Part shown: positions 33,209 through 42,311 of the stretch, in pieces | Numbering within the stretch: the first letter of the stretch is position 1 | Layout: the number at the start of each line of letters is the position of its first letter | NCBI GenBank assembly: GCA_052140165.1 | Contig: JBKQUM010000073.1 | Span: forward strand, 1-64,000 | From: Bog-473 sp052140165 | Lineage (GTDB): Bacteria > Actinomycetota > Acidimicrobiia > Acidimicrobiales > RAAP-2 | Length of the DNA: 64,000 nt | Direction of reading: 5' to 3' | Made by a program: the position numbers and the translations under genes | The notes under the pieces: generated by a model | What the model saw: the letters and a program-made list of their open reading frames with translations, nothing else | Told to the model about the DNA's origin: nothing | Databases searched by the model: none

Positions 33209-35682
33209 TGGAGCACGATCCGACCACCGACACGGCGGCCGGCCCACTCGCGGGTCTGCGCGTGCTGGACCTGTCGACCAGTCCCGCCGGGGCGCAGGCC
33301 AGCCAGACGCTGGTCGACTTCGGGGCCGAGGTGGTGCAGGTGGAACAGCCCGGCGGGAGCGCATTGCGGGCCCTGCCGTCATACCCGCTGATCTGCCGGG
33401 GGAAGAAGTCCATGGTGCTCGACCTGCATCACGCGAGCGACGCCGCGCTGGCGCGGGAGATGGCGCTCGGCGCCGACGTGCTCATCGAGACGTTCCGTCC
33501 CGGCGTGATGGAGCGGTGGGGGCTCGGGTACCACGATCTGGCCGCCGCCAACCCCCGCCTCGTCTACGGATCGGTGACAGGCTTCGGGCGGAAGGGACCC
33601 TATGCCCACGCCAAGGCGTACGAGGCCCTCGTCATGGCCCGCGTCGGTGCGCTCTGGGCCTCGCAAGCCATGGTCACGCGCGAAGGGCCGGCCCATGTGT
33701 CGGTGCCCTACTGCAGCTACGGGGCGAGCCAGCAGCTGCTGACCGGCATCTGCGCTGCTCTGCACGAGCGTGAGCGCAGTGGAGTGGGCCAGCACGTGGA
33801 CGCCACGCTGGTCAACGGTGTCGCGTCCCTCGGCACCTGGAACTGGTATCTCAATGTCATCACGTCGAAGTTCCCCGACGCCTTCACGCCCTCGTCGCCG
33901 ATCGGCCAGTACGGCAACCCGCTGACTCCCATGGTCTTCATGCTGCTCATCGCCCTGAGCAAGGATGGGCGCTGGCTCCAGTTCTCCCAGGTCCAGCTCC
34001 ACCTCTATATGGAGATGCTCAAGGTGATGGGCCTGGACTGGATGCTCGAGGACGAGGAGTGGAAGGACGCCGTGTGGGCGGCCGACAGCCCCAAGACCGG
34101 CGAGTTCTGGGACAAGCTCTACGAGGCGGTGCAATCCAAGTCCCTGGCCGAGTGGAACGAGGTCTTCGAGAACGACCACGACGTCTGGGCCGAGACGATG
34201 CGTCGGGGGAGCGAACTGCTCGACCATCCACAGATGCAGCATCTCGGCGCGGTCGTGGAGATCGACGACGCAGAACGCGGCCTCGTGCGCCAGCCGGGGC
34301 CCATCGTCAAGATGTCGGGCACACCTGCGGTCCTCCACCGGGGCGCCCCGGTGCTCGACGCCGACGGGGACGCCCTGCGGTCGGCGCCGTGGAAGGCGCT
34401 CGGCGGCACCGACGTCCTTGTCGCCGCAGGGTCGACGGCGAGAGACCGTGCGCTCGGCGACGTCACCGTGCTGGAGCTCGGGACCTTCTTCGCCGCCCCG
34501 TTCGGCGGCACGGTGCTGCGCGAGGTGGGGGCCCGGGTGATCAAGGTGGAGCCGCTGGCGGGCGAGCCCATGCGTGCTCTGCTGCCCTTCCCCGAGGTGG
34601 GCGCAGCGAAATGCATGCAGGGCAAGGAGTCCATCTGCGTCGATCTGTCGACCCCCGAGGGCCGGGAGATCGTCCACTCGCTGGCCAGGACCTCTGACAT
34701 GGTGCTGCAGTCGTTCCGAGCCGGTGTGGCGAAACGCCAGGGCGTCGACGCCGACACGCTCCGGAGCATCAATCCGGACCTGCTGTACCTCAACTCACCG
34801 GGGTACGGGGTCGACGGGCCCTGCGGAGACCGACCTGCCTACGCACCGACGATCGGTGCCGGCAGTGGCCTCGTCATGCGCAACATCGGCTCGTCCATCG
34901 AGGAGCGGGCGGGTCTGTCATTGCGGGAGATCCGGGCCGACGCCCTGCGCCTGTCGGGAGCGGGGACGACGGAGTACGCGCAGGCGGACGGGATCTCGGC
35001 GTTGACGTCGGCCAGTGCCATGGCGCTGGGGCTGCTCGTCCGCGACCGCACCGGGACGTCACAGGAGATGCTGACGACCATGTTGACGTCGACCGCTCAG
35101 GCGCTGGCTGACGACATGGTGGAGTACAAGGACCGACCGCCCACCCAGGGGGCCGATCCGGAGCTCCTGGGCTACTCGGCCCGCTACCGCCTTTACCAGG
35201 CCGCTGACGGATGGGTGTACCTCGCTGCCCCCTACCCGGGCGAATGGAGCGCATTGTGTGCCGCGCTGGCGGAGGCGGTGGACCTGGCCGGCGACGCGCG
35301 CTTTGCCGACGAGCAGTCCCGTGCGGACAACGACGATGCGCTGGCGCAGGTGCTGGCCGGGGTGTTCGCCGGCCAGCCGGCCCAGCACTGGGAGGACACG
35401 TTGCTGGCGGCCGACGTCGGGTGCATCGTGGCGCACCGCGAACCTCCCGAGACGGTGCTGCAGTCGGCCGAGTTCGCCGGGGCGGCGGACATGCTGGTCG
35501 AGGTGGAGCACCCGACGTTCGGCGGGCACGTGCGCCTGAAGCCCTACATTGGGCTCTCCCGGAGCGAGACCGTGGCCGAGCCCGGGTCGCTGGCGGGGCA
35601 GCACACCGATGCGATCCTGCGTGAGCTCGGCTACACGGCTGAGGCAATCGCGGATCTGAGAGAGAGGAAGGTCGTGGCCTGA
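33208..35682 (+). CDS. Tandem (fused) CaiB/BaiF CoA-transferase
   Basis: An 824-residue protein holding two family III CoA-transferase units. Unit 1 (about residues 1-395) starts LAGLRVLDLSTSPAGA and continues with EVVQVEQPGG, GKKSMVLDL and GADVLIETFRPGVM. Unit 2 (about 410-824) starts LGDVTVLELGTFFAAP, then ARVIKVEPLAG, GKESICVDL and SDMVLQSFRAGV. Family members normally work as interlocked homodimers of about 400 residues, so the fusion probably makes an intramolecular dimer whose halves may have diverged. The crotonase at 35682 follows with a one-base overlap. Site 4 of the shared motif is upstream. Confidence 0.9.
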   Translation: MEHDPTTDTAAGPLAGLRVLDLSTSPAGAQASQTLVDFGAEVVQVEQPGGSALRALPSYPLICRGKKSMVLDLHHASDAALAREMALGADVLIETFRPGVMERWGLGYHDLAAANPRLVYGSVTGFGRKGPYAHAKAYEALVMARVGALWASQAMVTREGPAHVSVPYCSYGASQQLLTGICAALHERERSGVGQHVDATLVNGVASLGTWNWYLNVITSKFPDAFTPSSPIGQYGNPLTPMVFMLLIALSKDGRWLQFSQVQLHLYMEMLKVMGLDWMLEDEEWKDAVWAADSPKTGEFWDKLYEAVQSKSLAEWNEVFENDHDVWAETMRRGSELLDHPQMQHLGAVVEIDDAERGLVRQPGPIVKMSGTPAVLHRGAPVLDADGDALRSAPWKALGGTDVLVAAGSTARDRALGDVTVLELGTFFAAPFGGTVLREVGARVIKVEPLAGEPMRALLPFPEVGAAKCMQGKESICVDLSTPEGREIVHSLARTSDMVLQSFRAGVAKRQGVDADTLRSINPDLLYLNSPGYGVDGPCGDRPAYAPTIGAGSGLVMRNIGSSIEERAGLSLREIRADALRLSGAGTTEYAQADGISALTSASAMALGLLVRDRTGTSQEMLTTMLTSTAQALADDMVEYKDRPPTQGADPELLGYSARYRLYQAADGWVYLAAPYPGEWSALCAALAEAVDLAGDARFADEQSRADNDDALAQVLAGVFAGQPAQHWEDTLLAADVGCIVAHREPPETVLQSAEFAGAADMLVEVEHPTFGGHVRLKPYIGLSRSETVAEPGSLAGQHTDAILRELGYTAEAIADLRERKVVA

Positions 35683-36461
35683 TGGGCGACACGGAGCAGG
35701 TACTGGTGACCGAGCGGCGGGGGGCGGTGCTGGTGCTCAGGCTGAACCGCCCCGAGGCCCGTAACTCGCTGAACCCCGAGCTCCTGACCGCCATCGGCAT
35801 CGCGATGGTGGAGGCTGAGAACGACCCCGAGGTGCGCGCCGTCGTGCTCACCGGCACAGGGGAGAAGGCGTTCTGCGCCGGGATGGACCTGCGGGCCTTC
35901 GCCGAGGGCGGCGCGGTCGGAGGTGACCCCGAGGGGATGAAGGGCTTCGGGCGCTTCACGCAGGGTGATATCGGTGTACCGATCGTGGGTGCAGCCAACG
36001 CCACCGCCGTGGCCGGGGGCTTCGAGCTGCTGCTCGGCTGCGACGTGGTTGTCGCATCGGACGCCGCAAAGTTCGGCCTGCCCGAGGTGAAGCGAGGACT
36101 GTTCGCGGCGGGAGGCGGCGTGTTCCTGAGCACGCGGATCCCGCTGGCGGTCGCACTCGAGCTCACGCTGACGGGCGACCTCGTCGACGCCGGGCGCGCC
36201 CTGTCGCTGGGGCTCATCAACCAGGTCGTCCCGCCCGCCGAGGTGCTCGACGCCGCGGTCGCCCTCGCCGAGCGCATCGCCCGCAACGGACCCCTCGCCC
36301 TTCAGGCGACGAAGCAGCTGGTCCGCACGGCGTCGACCGACCTCGAGAAGGCACGCGCGCTGGCTGCTGAGTGGCAGCCCAAGGTGTTCGGCAGCGAGGA
36401 CGCCAAAGAGGGTGCGACAGCGTTCATCGAGAAGCGCGATCCGGTGTGGAAGGGCCGCTGA
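35682..36461 (+). CDS. Enoyl-CoA hydratase (crotonase family)
   Basis: A 259-residue crotonase. RLNRPEARNSLNPEL, FCAGMDLRAFAEGG and ANATAVAGGFELLLGCD provide the oxyanion hole, followed by EVKRGLFAAGGG; the C-terminal block is FIEKRDPVWKGR. In the standard hydratase a Glu pair aligns here (E in PEVKRG). Its ATG shares one base with the CoA-transferase stop (TGATG), so the two are translated together: CoA transfer and then hydration. Confidence 0.92.
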   Translation: MGDTEQVLVTERRGAVLVLRLNRPEARNSLNPELLTAIGIAMVEAENDPEVRAVVLTGTGEKAFCAGMDLRAFAEGGAVGGDPEGMKGFGRFTQGDIGVPIVGAANATAVAGGFELLLGCDVVVASDAAKFGLPEVKRGLFAAGGGVFLSTRIPLAVALELTLTGDLVDAGRALSLGLINQVVPPAEVLDAAVALAERIARNGPLALQATKQLVRTASTDLEKARALAAEWQPKVFGSEDAKEGATAFIEKRDPVWKGR

Positions 36462-36488
36462 AGTCTCACAGCGGCGCCGCCGGCGCGA

Positions 36489-38393
36489 TCACTCGATCGG
36501 TCGTTGTCGGGGCACGTGGACGTCGTCGGTCGGCGTCACCTCCAAGGGCACCGAGACCCGGGCCACGACGATGTCGTCGCGACCGCGCAGCGCGGACGAG
36601 AGGACCAGGTCGATCTGGTTGTGCAAAATCCGGTAGCGCACCTTGGGGGGCCGGATGACCGGGATGAGGACGACGATCTGATCGTCGGGGTGATCCGCCC
36701 TGACTTCGTCGATGAACCCCACGATCGGCTGCACGACGGAGGCGTACTCGTTGTAGAGCACGTGCAACGGCACTCCCGGATCCCACGTGCGCCATTGCTG
36801 CTCCAGGACGTCGGCGTCGCGGGTCCCCTCGTCCCCGCCTTCGAGGACGACCGTCACGGCGATGACCTCCTGCCCGAGCGACTCGGCTTCGCACAGTGCA
36901 TGCTCGGTCAACCGAGAGATCCGGTTCACGGGCACGATCACGATGGTGTACTTGGGCTCCGGTCTCATCGGCGTCTCGTCGATGCCGAGATCCTTCCTGG
37001 CTCGTTCGTAGTAGGCGTGGATGCGGAGGAAGAGGAAGACGAACGCCGGGATGGCGATCACGACGACCCAGGCTCCCTCGGTGAACTTGGAGATTAGGAA
37101 CACGATGGTGGCGATGGCGGTGATGCACGCCCCGATGCCGTTGATCGTCGCCCGCCTTCGCCAATGCGGCGGGCGCGTCCTGCGCCAGTGCACCACGAGA
37201 CCGGCTTGCGACAGCGTGAACCCGATGAAGACCCCGATGGCGAAGAGGGGGATCAGCGTGTTGGTGTCACCGCCGACGGCGACGAGGAGTGCGCCCGCCA
37301 GGACGGCGAGCACCACGATGCCGTTCGCGAAGGTCTGGCGATCCCCTCGCATGGTGAACAAGTGTGGGAGGTAGTTGTCCCGGGCCACGAGGCTGGCCAG
37401 GACGGGGAGACCGCCGAACGAGGTATTGGCCGCCAGCGCCAGCACGATGGTGATGGTGACGGTCACGATGTAGTAGGCGGGTCCCCGCCCGACCGACATC
37501 GCCATGATCTGGCTCAGTACCGTCTGGCCGGAGCGGGGTCCGATGTGCCAGCGCCTGGCCAGGACAGCCAGGCCGAGCAGCATGGCCCCGAGGATCAGCC
37601 CGAGCAGCATCTCGGTGCGCTTGGCCCGGATGGTCCGGGGCTCCCGGAAGAGCGGTACCCCGTTCGCGATCGCCTCGACACCGGTCAGCGCGCTGCAACC
37701 GGCGGAAAAGGCCTTGAGGATGAGCAGGATCGTGACCGTCTTGAGACCCGTCGTCGGCAGCTGCGACGTTCCCGGTTGTGTCTCGTTCAGGCCGAGGGGA
37801 TGGATGAGGCCGACGGCGATGATGGCCAGAAGCCCGACGATGAACACCATCGTCGGCAACAGGAAGGCGCGCGCCGTCTCGCCCAGGCCACGCAGGTTGA
37901 GCACCATGATGAAGAACAGGATCCCCAGGCACAGCGGTATCGTGGCCCCGTCGAGCCCGGGGAATGCCGACTGGAGCCCGGCGACGCCGGCGGCGATGGA
38001 GACGGCGACCGTGAGCGTGTAGTCGACGACCAGGGACGCCGCGGCGACGAGGCTGGTGTGGGCCCCGAAGTTCGCGCGCGACACGGCGTAGGCACCGCCA
38101 CCCATCGGGTAGGCGTCGATCACCTGGCGGTACGAGAAGACCAGGATGGCCAGCAGGGCGACGATGGCGATCGTGATGGGGAGGACCAGGTGCAGCGCCC
38201 CGGCGCCCGCCACCGCCAGCACCAAGATGATGGCCTCGGGGCCGTAAGCCACCGACGTCAGCGCGTCGAGGGACAGCGCCGACAGGCCCTCAACCGGGGT
38301 GATCCGCTCCTTGCCGGAGCCGTGGGAGGACCGGGGCGGACCCACCAGCAGGCGCCACACCGACGAAGCCCTGCCGCCGTTGGGATCAGCCAT
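36489..38393 (-). CDS. APC-superfamily permease with C-terminal cytoplasmic domain (KimA-like)
   Basis: A 634-residue APC-type transporter. About twelve hydrophobic helices run from residue ~45 to ~470, beginning with ALSLDALTSVAYGPEAII and YPMGGGAYAVSRANFG. A soluble C-terminal domain of some 150 residues follows (from about 485), starting YTIVIVPVNRISRLTEHAL. Size and architecture resemble the potassium importer KimA rather than small amino-acid permeases. ATG 38391-38393 begins MADPNGGRAS; upstream frames only add non-hydrophobic sequence. It has no evident link to the catabolic genes, and no riboswitch structure was recognised upstream. Substrate (K+ or an organic ion) is inferred, not shown. 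Confidence 0.85.
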   Translation of the reverse strand: MADPNGGRASSVWRLLVGPPRSSHGSGKERITPVEGLSALSLDALTSVAYGPEAIILVLAVAGAGALHLVLPITIAIVALLAILVFSYRQVIDAYPMGGGAYAVSRANFGAHTSLVAAASLVVDYTLTVAVSIAAGVAGLQSAFPGLDGATIPLCLGILFFIMVLNLRGLGETARAFLLPTMVFIVGLLAIIAVGLIHPLGLNETQPGTSQLPTTGLKTVTILLILKAFSAGCSALTGVEAIANGVPLFREPRTIRAKRTEMLLGLILGAMLLGLAVLARRWHIGPRSGQTVLSQIMAMSVGRGPAYYIVTVTITIVLALAANTSFGGLPVLASLVARDNYLPHLFTMRGDRQTFANGIVVLAVLAGALLVAVGGDTNTLIPLFAIGVFIGFTLSQAGLVVHWRRTRPPHWRRRATINGIGACITAIATIVFLISKFTEGAWVVVIAIPAFVFLFLRIHAYYERARKDLGIDETPMRPEPKYTIVIVPVNRISRLTEHALCEAESLGQEVIAVTVVLEGGDEGTRDADVLEQQWRTWDPGVPLHVLYNEYASVVQPIVGFIDEVRADHPDDQIVVLIPVIRPPKVRYRILHNQIDLVLSSALRGRDDIVVARVSVPLEVTPTDDVHVPRQRPIE

Positions 38394-38532
38394 GCCGGGC
38401 ACTTTACGGGGGTCCGGGTGTGGCGGTGTTGCGATGCGGCGTGGAGCAGCACCCGGCTCTGGCGGCGGCTGCACGCGATCCGAGACCGGGACGGTCGTCG
38501 TATGGTCGTGCCCGGGAGGAAGGTCCGAGTCG

Positions 38533-39003
38533 ATGGAAGTCTGGGAACTGATCGCCCGGGAGTCGTGCCGGGACACGCTGGCGCAGTACTCGCATGCCGG
38601 CGACCGCTACCTGCTGGAAGAGTTCGCGGGAGCGTTCTGCGAGGACGGTGTCCTCGAGATCCGCGGCAGAGCCCCGGTCCGGGGTCGCGAGGCGATCATG
38701 GAGCGCTTCGGCGGCGGCACCGCGGCCCTTCAGGCGCGCCGGGCCTCCAAGGCCCAGCCGCCGGGCGCGATCAGGAGGGTCGTCCGCCACAACGTCACCA
38801 ACGTCCGCTTCGAGGCCGTCTCCCCGACCGAGGCGACGGTGGCGAGCTACTTCACCGTGTTCACCGAGGTCGGCCCGGACCACATGGGCCGGTACAAGGA
38901 CCGCCTGGTCCCCGTGGGTGACCGGTGGCTCATCGCCCACCGCTTCGTCTCGGTGGACTGGCACTCGCCCGACTCGACGTTCGGGGCGGCGACGTCGGAC
39001 TAG
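38533..39003 (+). CDS. SnoaL/NTF2-like small protein
   Basis: A 156-residue SnoaL-like protein (alpha+beta barrel). It starts MEVWELIARESCRDTLAQY, has the family phrase FCEDGVLEIRGRAPVRGREAIMERF split by a short loop, and ends with a typical VSVDWHSPDS. A GGGAGGAAGG stretch precedes ATG 38533. Family members include ketosteroid-isomerase-like enzymes, cyclases and binding proteins; the aspartate/tyrosine pattern here does not decide. It converges on and overlaps by four bases the fused acyl-CoA dehydrogenase at 39000. Confidence 0.8.
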   Translation: MEVWELIARESCRDTLAQYSHAGDRYLLEEFAGAFCEDGVLEIRGRAPVRGREAIMERFGGGTAALQARRASKAQPPGAIRRVVRHNVTNVRFEAVSPTEATVASYFTVFTEVGPDHMGRYKDRLVPVGDRWLIAHRFVSVDWHSPDSTFGAATSD

Positions 39004-41156
39004 TTGATCAGCGGGTCCCGGGGCAGGCCGAGGATGCGCTCACCGATCTGGTTGCGCTTGATCTCCGACGTCCCCCCGGCGATCGACATGCCTCGATGCA
39101 TCAGCACCATCATGGTGGTCATCGCCCCGGCGCCGTCCGAGTACAAGGTGTCGGGTCCGCCGACGGCGGCCATGATGGCGGCGGCCTCGTGCCCGATCTC
39201 GGAGAGCACCAGCTTGGTCACGTTGCCCTCCGGCCCCGGTCCGCCACCGATCACGGCCCGGTGGGCGGTGCGCATGTTGAGCACCGCCATGGCCTCGGAC
39301 TGCGCGATGTAGCGGCCGACCCGCCCCGCACCGCCCGCCAGCCGCTCGGGGTGGGCGTCGAAGGGGACGATGACCATGTCCGCGGACATGGAGCCCCCGC
39401 CCTGGCCGCTGCCGATGGACACGCTCTCGTTGCCGAGCGTCGCCCGGGCCACCGTCCAGCCGCCGTTGATCGGCCCCACCACGTCGTCGTCCGGCACGAA
39501 GACGTCGTTGAAGAAGACCTCGTTGAACTCCGAGTGCCCGGTGACCATCTTGAGCGGGCGGACCTCCACGCCCTCGGCGTGCATGTCGATGACCATCGTG
39601 GTGATGCCCTCGTGCTTGGGCGCGTCGGGGTCGGTGCGGATGGTCGCCAGGCCGAAGCCGGCGAGATGCGCACCGCTCGTCCACACCTTCTGGCCGTTGA
39701 CGAGCCAGCCGCCGTCGACCCGGGTGCCCCGTGTCTTGATCCCTGCGGCATCGCTCCCGGCGTCGGGCTCGCTGAAGAGCTGGCACCAGATGACGTCCTG
39801 GCGCAGCGCGGGCATGACCCAGCGCGCCACCTGGTCCTCGGTGGCGTGCTGAATGAGCGTGAGGATCACCCAGCCGGTGATGCCGTACTGGGGGCGTGCC
39901 ACCCCGGCGGCGCGGAACTCCTGCTCGATGACGAGCTGCTCGACCGCGCCCGCCCCACGCCCCCACGGTGCGGGCCAGTGCGGCATGACGTAGCCGGTCT
40001 CGATCATCGCCTCCCGCTGCGCCGTCGCATCCGAACCCTTCACCCGGTCGGCGAACGACCGCACCTCGTCGCGCATCGGCTCGGCTTCGGGCGGCAGGTC
40101 GATGGTGCGCACGCGCCGCGCCCCCCTGCGCACCAGGTCGGTCACGTCCCGTGCCGCCGCCTCGGCGTCCACGAGCGTCTCGAGCGCCGTCGCCCGGCGT
40201 AGATAGAGATGCGCATCGTGCTCCCACGTGAACCCGATGCCCCCGTGCACCTGGATGTTGAGCTGCGCGCACTCGTCAGCAGCCGACAGGGCGAGCGTCG
40301 ACGCCATGGCCGCGGCGAGCGAGAGCTGGTCGCCGCCCTCGGCGGCCGCCCGGGCGGCGTCCCACACCAGCGCCGTGGCGAGCTCCGCGGCGACGAGCAT
40401 GTTGGCGCAGTGGTGCTTGACCGCCTGGAAGGTGGCGATGGGTCGGCCGAACTGCACCCGCACCTTGGCGTAGGCGGCGGCCTGCTCGGTGCACTCGGTG
40501 GCGATGCCGACCGCCTCGGCAGCGGTGACGAGGCGGGCCAGGTCGACCAGCACGCGCCGTCCGCCGGGGATCACCTCGGCCGGCGCCCCCGACAGCTGGA
40601 CCCGCGCGCTGCGCCGCGTCGGATCGAGATTGACCGGGACATCGACCGTCACGCCGCCCGCCGCGACGTCGACGACGATGGCGTCGTCGCCCGCCGGGAG
40701 GACGAGCAGCTGGGCGAGGCCACCGCCCAGGACCGCCGGAGCCGTCCCGGCGGCCTTGCCACCGGACACCGTGATGTCGGAGGCGAGCGCCACGCCGCCG
40801 AGGACCGACCCGTCGGCCAGACCGGGAAGCAGGCGCGCCGAGAGCTCCTCGGGCGCGGCAGCCGCGATCACCGCGCTGGCGATCACCGTCGGCACGAAGG
40901 GACCGGGCGTCACGGCCCGGCCGAGCTCCTCGGTGACGACGACGAGCTCGGGCAGTCCGAAGCCGGACCCGCCCTTGTCCTCGGGGAGGTGGAGGCCGAG
41001 CCAGCCGAGCGCCGCCAGGTCGCCCCAGAAGGTGGGCAACGACTCCGTGTCCGACTCGAGCAGAGCCCGGGCGGCCCCTCGGGCATCGCGCTTGGCAAGG
41101 AAGTCCGAGGTCGTCTGACCCAGGGCGCGGTGGTCTTCGGTGATCGCTATCGACAT
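39000..41156 (-). CDS. Fused (double) acyl-CoA dehydrogenase, FadE34-like
   Basis: A 718-residue protein with two acyl-CoA dehydrogenase units. The N-terminal unit (about residues 1-345) has AYAKVRVQFGRPIATFQAVKH and VHGGIGFTWEHDAHLYLRRA. The C-terminal unit (about 355-718) has WCQLFSEPDAGSDAAGI, NGQKVWTSGAHLAGF, EVFFNDVFVP and AGGTSEIKRNQIGERILGLPR. This matches the size and layout of FadE34 (ChsE3-type) from mycobacterial cholesterol degradation, in which a ChsE-like pair is joined in one chain. ATG 41154-41156 begins MSIAITEDH. Site 5 of the shared motif ends four bases from the start codon, suggesting a leaderless or nearly leaderless message. Confidence 0.9.
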   Translation of the reverse strand: MSIAITEDHRALGQTTSDFLAKRDARGAARALLESDTESLPTFWGDLAALGWLGLHLPEDKGGSGFGLPELVVVTEELGRAVTPGPFVPTVIASAVIAAAAPEELSARLLPGLADGSVLGGVALASDITVSGGKAAGTAPAVLGGGLAQLLVLPAGDDAIVVDVAAGGVTVDVPVNLDPTRRSARVQLSGAPAEVIPGGRRVLVDLARLVTAAEAVGIATECTEQAAAYAKVRVQFGRPIATFQAVKHHCANMLVAAELATALVWDAARAAAEGGDQLSLAAAMASTLALSAADECAQLNIQVHGGIGFTWEHDAHLYLRRATALETLVDAEAAARDVTDLVRRGARRVRTIDLPPEAEPMRDEVRSFADRVKGSDATAQREAMIETGYVMPHWPAPWGRGAGAVEQLVIEQEFRAAGVARPQYGITGWVILTLIQHATEDQVARWVMPALRQDVIWCQLFSEPDAGSDAAGIKTRGTRVDGGWLVNGQKVWTSGAHLAGFGLATIRTDPDAPKHEGITTMVIDMHAEGVEVRPLKMVTGHSEFNEVFFNDVFVPDDDVVGPINGGWTVARATLGNESVSIGSGQGGGSMSADMVIVPFDAHPERLAGGAGRVGRYIAQSEAMAVLNMRTAHRAVIGGGPGPEGNVTKLVLSEIGHEAAAIMAAVGGPDTLYSDGAGAMTTMMVLMHRGMSIAGGTSEIKRNQIGERILGLPRDPLIN

Positions 41157-41160
41157 AGGT

Positions 41161-41177
41161 AAATAGTACCCTTTATT
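41161..41177 (+). promoter_or_regulatory. Shared 17-bp motif, site 5 (weakest)
   Basis: AAATAGTACCCTTTATT. Read on the minus strand it gives TACTAT about nine bases before the fused dehydrogenase ATG; on the plus strand the motif precedes the F420-type oxidoreductase by 37 bases. Confidence 0.45.
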
Positions 41178-41214
41178 ATCGCGAGCAGGCCAGACGCCGA
41201 CGGAGGAGACGAAC

Positions 41215-42246
41215 ATGAAGCTGGGCGCCATGGTGGGGCTGCGCGACGACCCCGACGCGTTCGCAGCCCGCGCCAGGCAGCTCGAGGACGTCGGGGTCGA
41301 GTACCTGTGGACGGGCGAGGCCTACAGCGCCGACGCCGTCTCGACCATGGGATTCCTGGCTGCGGTGACCAGGACGGCGCAGATCGGCTCGAGCATCCTG
41401 CCTCTGTACTCGCGCACGCCGACGCTCCTGGCCATGACGGCGGTCGGCATCGACAAGCTCTCGAGGGGCCGCTGCATCCTCGGTCTGGGCGCATCCGGTC
41501 CCCAGGTGATCGAGGGGTTCCACGGCGTCGTCTACGACGCGCCGCTGGCCCGTACCCGCGAGATCATCGAGATCTGCCGCTCGGTGTGGCGGCGTGACCG
41601 CCTGGTCCACGAGGGCCCCAACTATCAGGTGCCCCTGCCCGAAGGAACGGGTACCGGGCTCGGCAAGGCCCTCAAGATCATGGACCACCCCGTCCGCGAG
41701 CGGATCCCGATCTACGTCGCCTCGCTCGGGCCGAAGAACGTCGAGATGACGGCCGAGCTGGCCGAGGGGTGGCTCCCGCTGCACTACTGGCCCGAACGGG
41801 CCCATGAGCTGTGGGGCTCCTCGCTCGAGGCCGGCACGGCCAGGCGGGCGGCGGACCTGCCCCCCCTGCAGATCGTCGCCGGCGGGTCCCTGGCCATCGG
41901 GAGCGACGTCGACCACCTGCGCGACCGGGACCGCCCGATGCTGGCCCTCTACTACGGCGGCATGGGAGCGCGGGGCAAGAACTTCTACAACGACGTGCTC
42001 AAGCGCTACGGGTACGAGAAGGAGGCCGAGCAGATCCAGGACGCCTATCTCGGTGGCGACCGCAAGGAGGCGGCCGCGCTGGTGCCGGCGGAGCTGGTGG
42101 CCGGCATGTCCCTGGTCGGGGACGCGGGGTATGTGAAGGACCGCATCGAGGCCTACCGGGACTCGGGGGTCACCGTCCTCAACGTGCAGCCGATCGGGCC
42201 CAACGGGCTCAGCGACGTCGAGACGGTCGCCGGCTGGGTGGCCTGA
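41215..42246 (+). CDS. LLM-class, probably F420-dependent oxidoreductase
   Basis: A 343-residue luciferase-like monooxygenase-fold protein with MKLGAMVGLRDDPDAF at the start, TRTAQIGSSILPLYSRTP, then RGRCILGLGASGPQVIEGFHG and the middle RERIPIYVASLGPKN. These phrases are characteristic of the F420-using subgroup of actinobacteria. GGAGGAGACGAAC precedes ATG 41215. A reduction of a ketone, enone or similar intermediate is plausible. It shares a divergent control region with the fused acyl-CoA dehydrogenase and may be in an operon with the hot-dog protein downstream (65-base gap). Confidence 0.88.
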   Translation: MKLGAMVGLRDDPDAFAARARQLEDVGVEYLWTGEAYSADAVSTMGFLAAVTRTAQIGSSILPLYSRTPTLLAMTAVGIDKLSRGRCILGLGASGPQVIEGFHGVVYDAPLARTREIIEICRSVWRRDRLVHEGPNYQVPLPEGTGTGLGKALKIMDHPVRERIPIYVASLGPKNVEMTAELAEGWLPLHYWPERAHELWGSSLEAGTARRAADLPPLQIVAGGSLAIGSDVDHLRDRDRPMLALYYGGMGARGKNFYNDVLKRYGYEKEAEQIQDAYLGGDRKEAAALVPAELVAGMSLVGDAGYVKDRIEAYRDSGVTVLNVQPIGPNGLSDVETVAGWVA

Positions 42247-42311
42247 AACCGGGGGCATGATGCGGGGGAGGATCCGGACCTCGTGACGGCCAGGGTGTCG
42301 GTGCGTCCCTG

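Noticed and set aside
36472..36488. GC-rich palindrome between the crotonase and the permease as a terminator
   Set aside because: The stem is only about six pairs around a one-base loop and overlaps ordinary GC-rich sequence; too weak to call.
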